A stretch of DNA of 6,012 nt, taken from an uncultured Blautia sp. GTDB taxonomy: Bacteria; Bacillota; Clostridia; Lachnospirales; Lachnospiraceae. The notes below the pieces were generated by a model, which saw nothing but the letters and a program-made list of their open reading frames with translations, ran no database searches and had not been told where the DNA came from. Of the stretch, positions 5,768-6,012 are shown piece by piece. Within the stretch, counting starts at the first letter, position 1. Each line of letters begins with the position of its first letter. The translations under genes and the position numbers were made by a program. The stretch is from NCBI GenBank assembly GCA_934409175.1, contig CAKRVX010000107.1:1-6012 (forward strand). Direction: 5' to 3'.

Positions 5768-6012
5768 ATGAACTTAGGTATTATCGCGCATAACAGCAAA
5801 AAAGTACTGATTGAAGATTTCTGCATTGCATATAAGAACATACTTGCCAAACATGAGGTCTATGCCACAGGTACGACGGGACGAAGAATTGAGGAAGCGA
5901 CAAGCCTTCACGTGCATAAATTCCTTGCCGGAAGTATCGGCGGAGACAAGCAGTTCATGGAGATGGTAGAGCGTCAGGATCTGGATATGGTCATTCTGTT
6001 CTACAATCCTGT
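5768..6012 (+). CDS. mgsA: Methylglyoxal synthase (MgsA-like), 3' end outside window
   Basis: MgsA converts dihydroxyacetone phosphate to methylglyoxal and phosphate, a cytosolic bypass that frees phosphate when glycolytic intermediates accumulate. The first 81 full codons are visible. Family landmarks are IIAHNSKK (residues 5-12), YATGTTGRRI (32-41), LAGSIGGDKQ (53-62) and VILFYNP (75-81). By comparison with the E. coli enzyme, the catalytic D71 is kept as D60, H19 as H8, K23 as K12, and the phosphate-loop threonines as T34, T36 and T37. Three usually conserved positions differ: D20 is N9, S65 is A54 and D91 is N80. The equivalents of H98 and D101 lie beyond the window. GGAGAGGAG before the ATG (5754-5762) gives a 5-nt spacing. 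The family call is firm. Normal activity is probable but not certain, and the substitutions may define a clostridial subfamily. Confidence 0.9.
   Translation, partial: MNLGIIAHNSKKVLIEDFCIAYKNILAKHEVYATGTTGRRIEEATSLHVHKFLAGSIGGDKQFMEMVERQDLDMVILFYNP

Overview
The window reads as chromosomal core DNA from an anaerobic, endospore-forming Firmicute, most likely a Lachnospiraceae/Clostridia member. The reasons are the moderately AT-rich composition, strong AGGAGG-type ribosome binding sites, an alpha/beta-type small acid-soluble spore protein, a DUF6465-type protein (a family I associate with Clostridia), and the yloU-fakA-recG gene order. All recognisable genes lie on the + strand. I see no insertion sequence, prophage, CRISPR array, tRNA or rRNA.

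Positions 1-2141 hold a TATAAT promoter candidate, an Asp23/Gls24-family gene (yloU-like, 98-457) and, 19 nt downstream, fakA (yloV, 477-2141), which encodes the ATP-binding subunit of fatty acid kinase. A 163-nt gap follows. It contains an 18-bp-stem hairpin (2172-2213) with a perfect 16-bp palindrome nested in it and no U-tract. Next is a full-length recG helicase gene (2305-4359). The order matches the Bacillus subtilis yloU-yloV-(sdaAB-sdaAA)-recG neighbourhood without the serine dehydratase genes, and the usual fapR/plsX lipid genes do not follow recG.

Positions 4391-4999 are probably a separate unit: a putative promoter, a gene for a 150-aa protein with a Lys/Ala/Thr-rich basic N-terminal half and a compact DUF6465-like C-terminal domain, and a strong bidirectional terminator. 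Positions 5125-5586 are a sporulation unit: a sigma-G-like promoter candidate, a 78-aa alpha/beta SASP gene, and a long G.U-containing hairpin terminator. From 5670 a clear extended -10 promoter, with a 12-bp palindrome over the -10/start region, drives a methylglyoxal synthase (mgsA-like) gene that runs off the window at 6012.

The genes do not form one pathway. They are a housekeeping cluster (envelope/stress protein, exogenous fatty acid activation, replication-fork repair) followed by single-gene units for a possible DNA-binding protein, spore DNA protection and a glycolytic phosphate-bypass enzyme. I found no convincing new multi-gene system. The points most worth a second look are the substituted active-site positions in the methylglyoxal synthase, the nested palindrome before recG, the palindrome on the mgsA promoter, the basic-tailed DUF6465 protein, and a possible short minus-strand transcript between 4969 and 5164.
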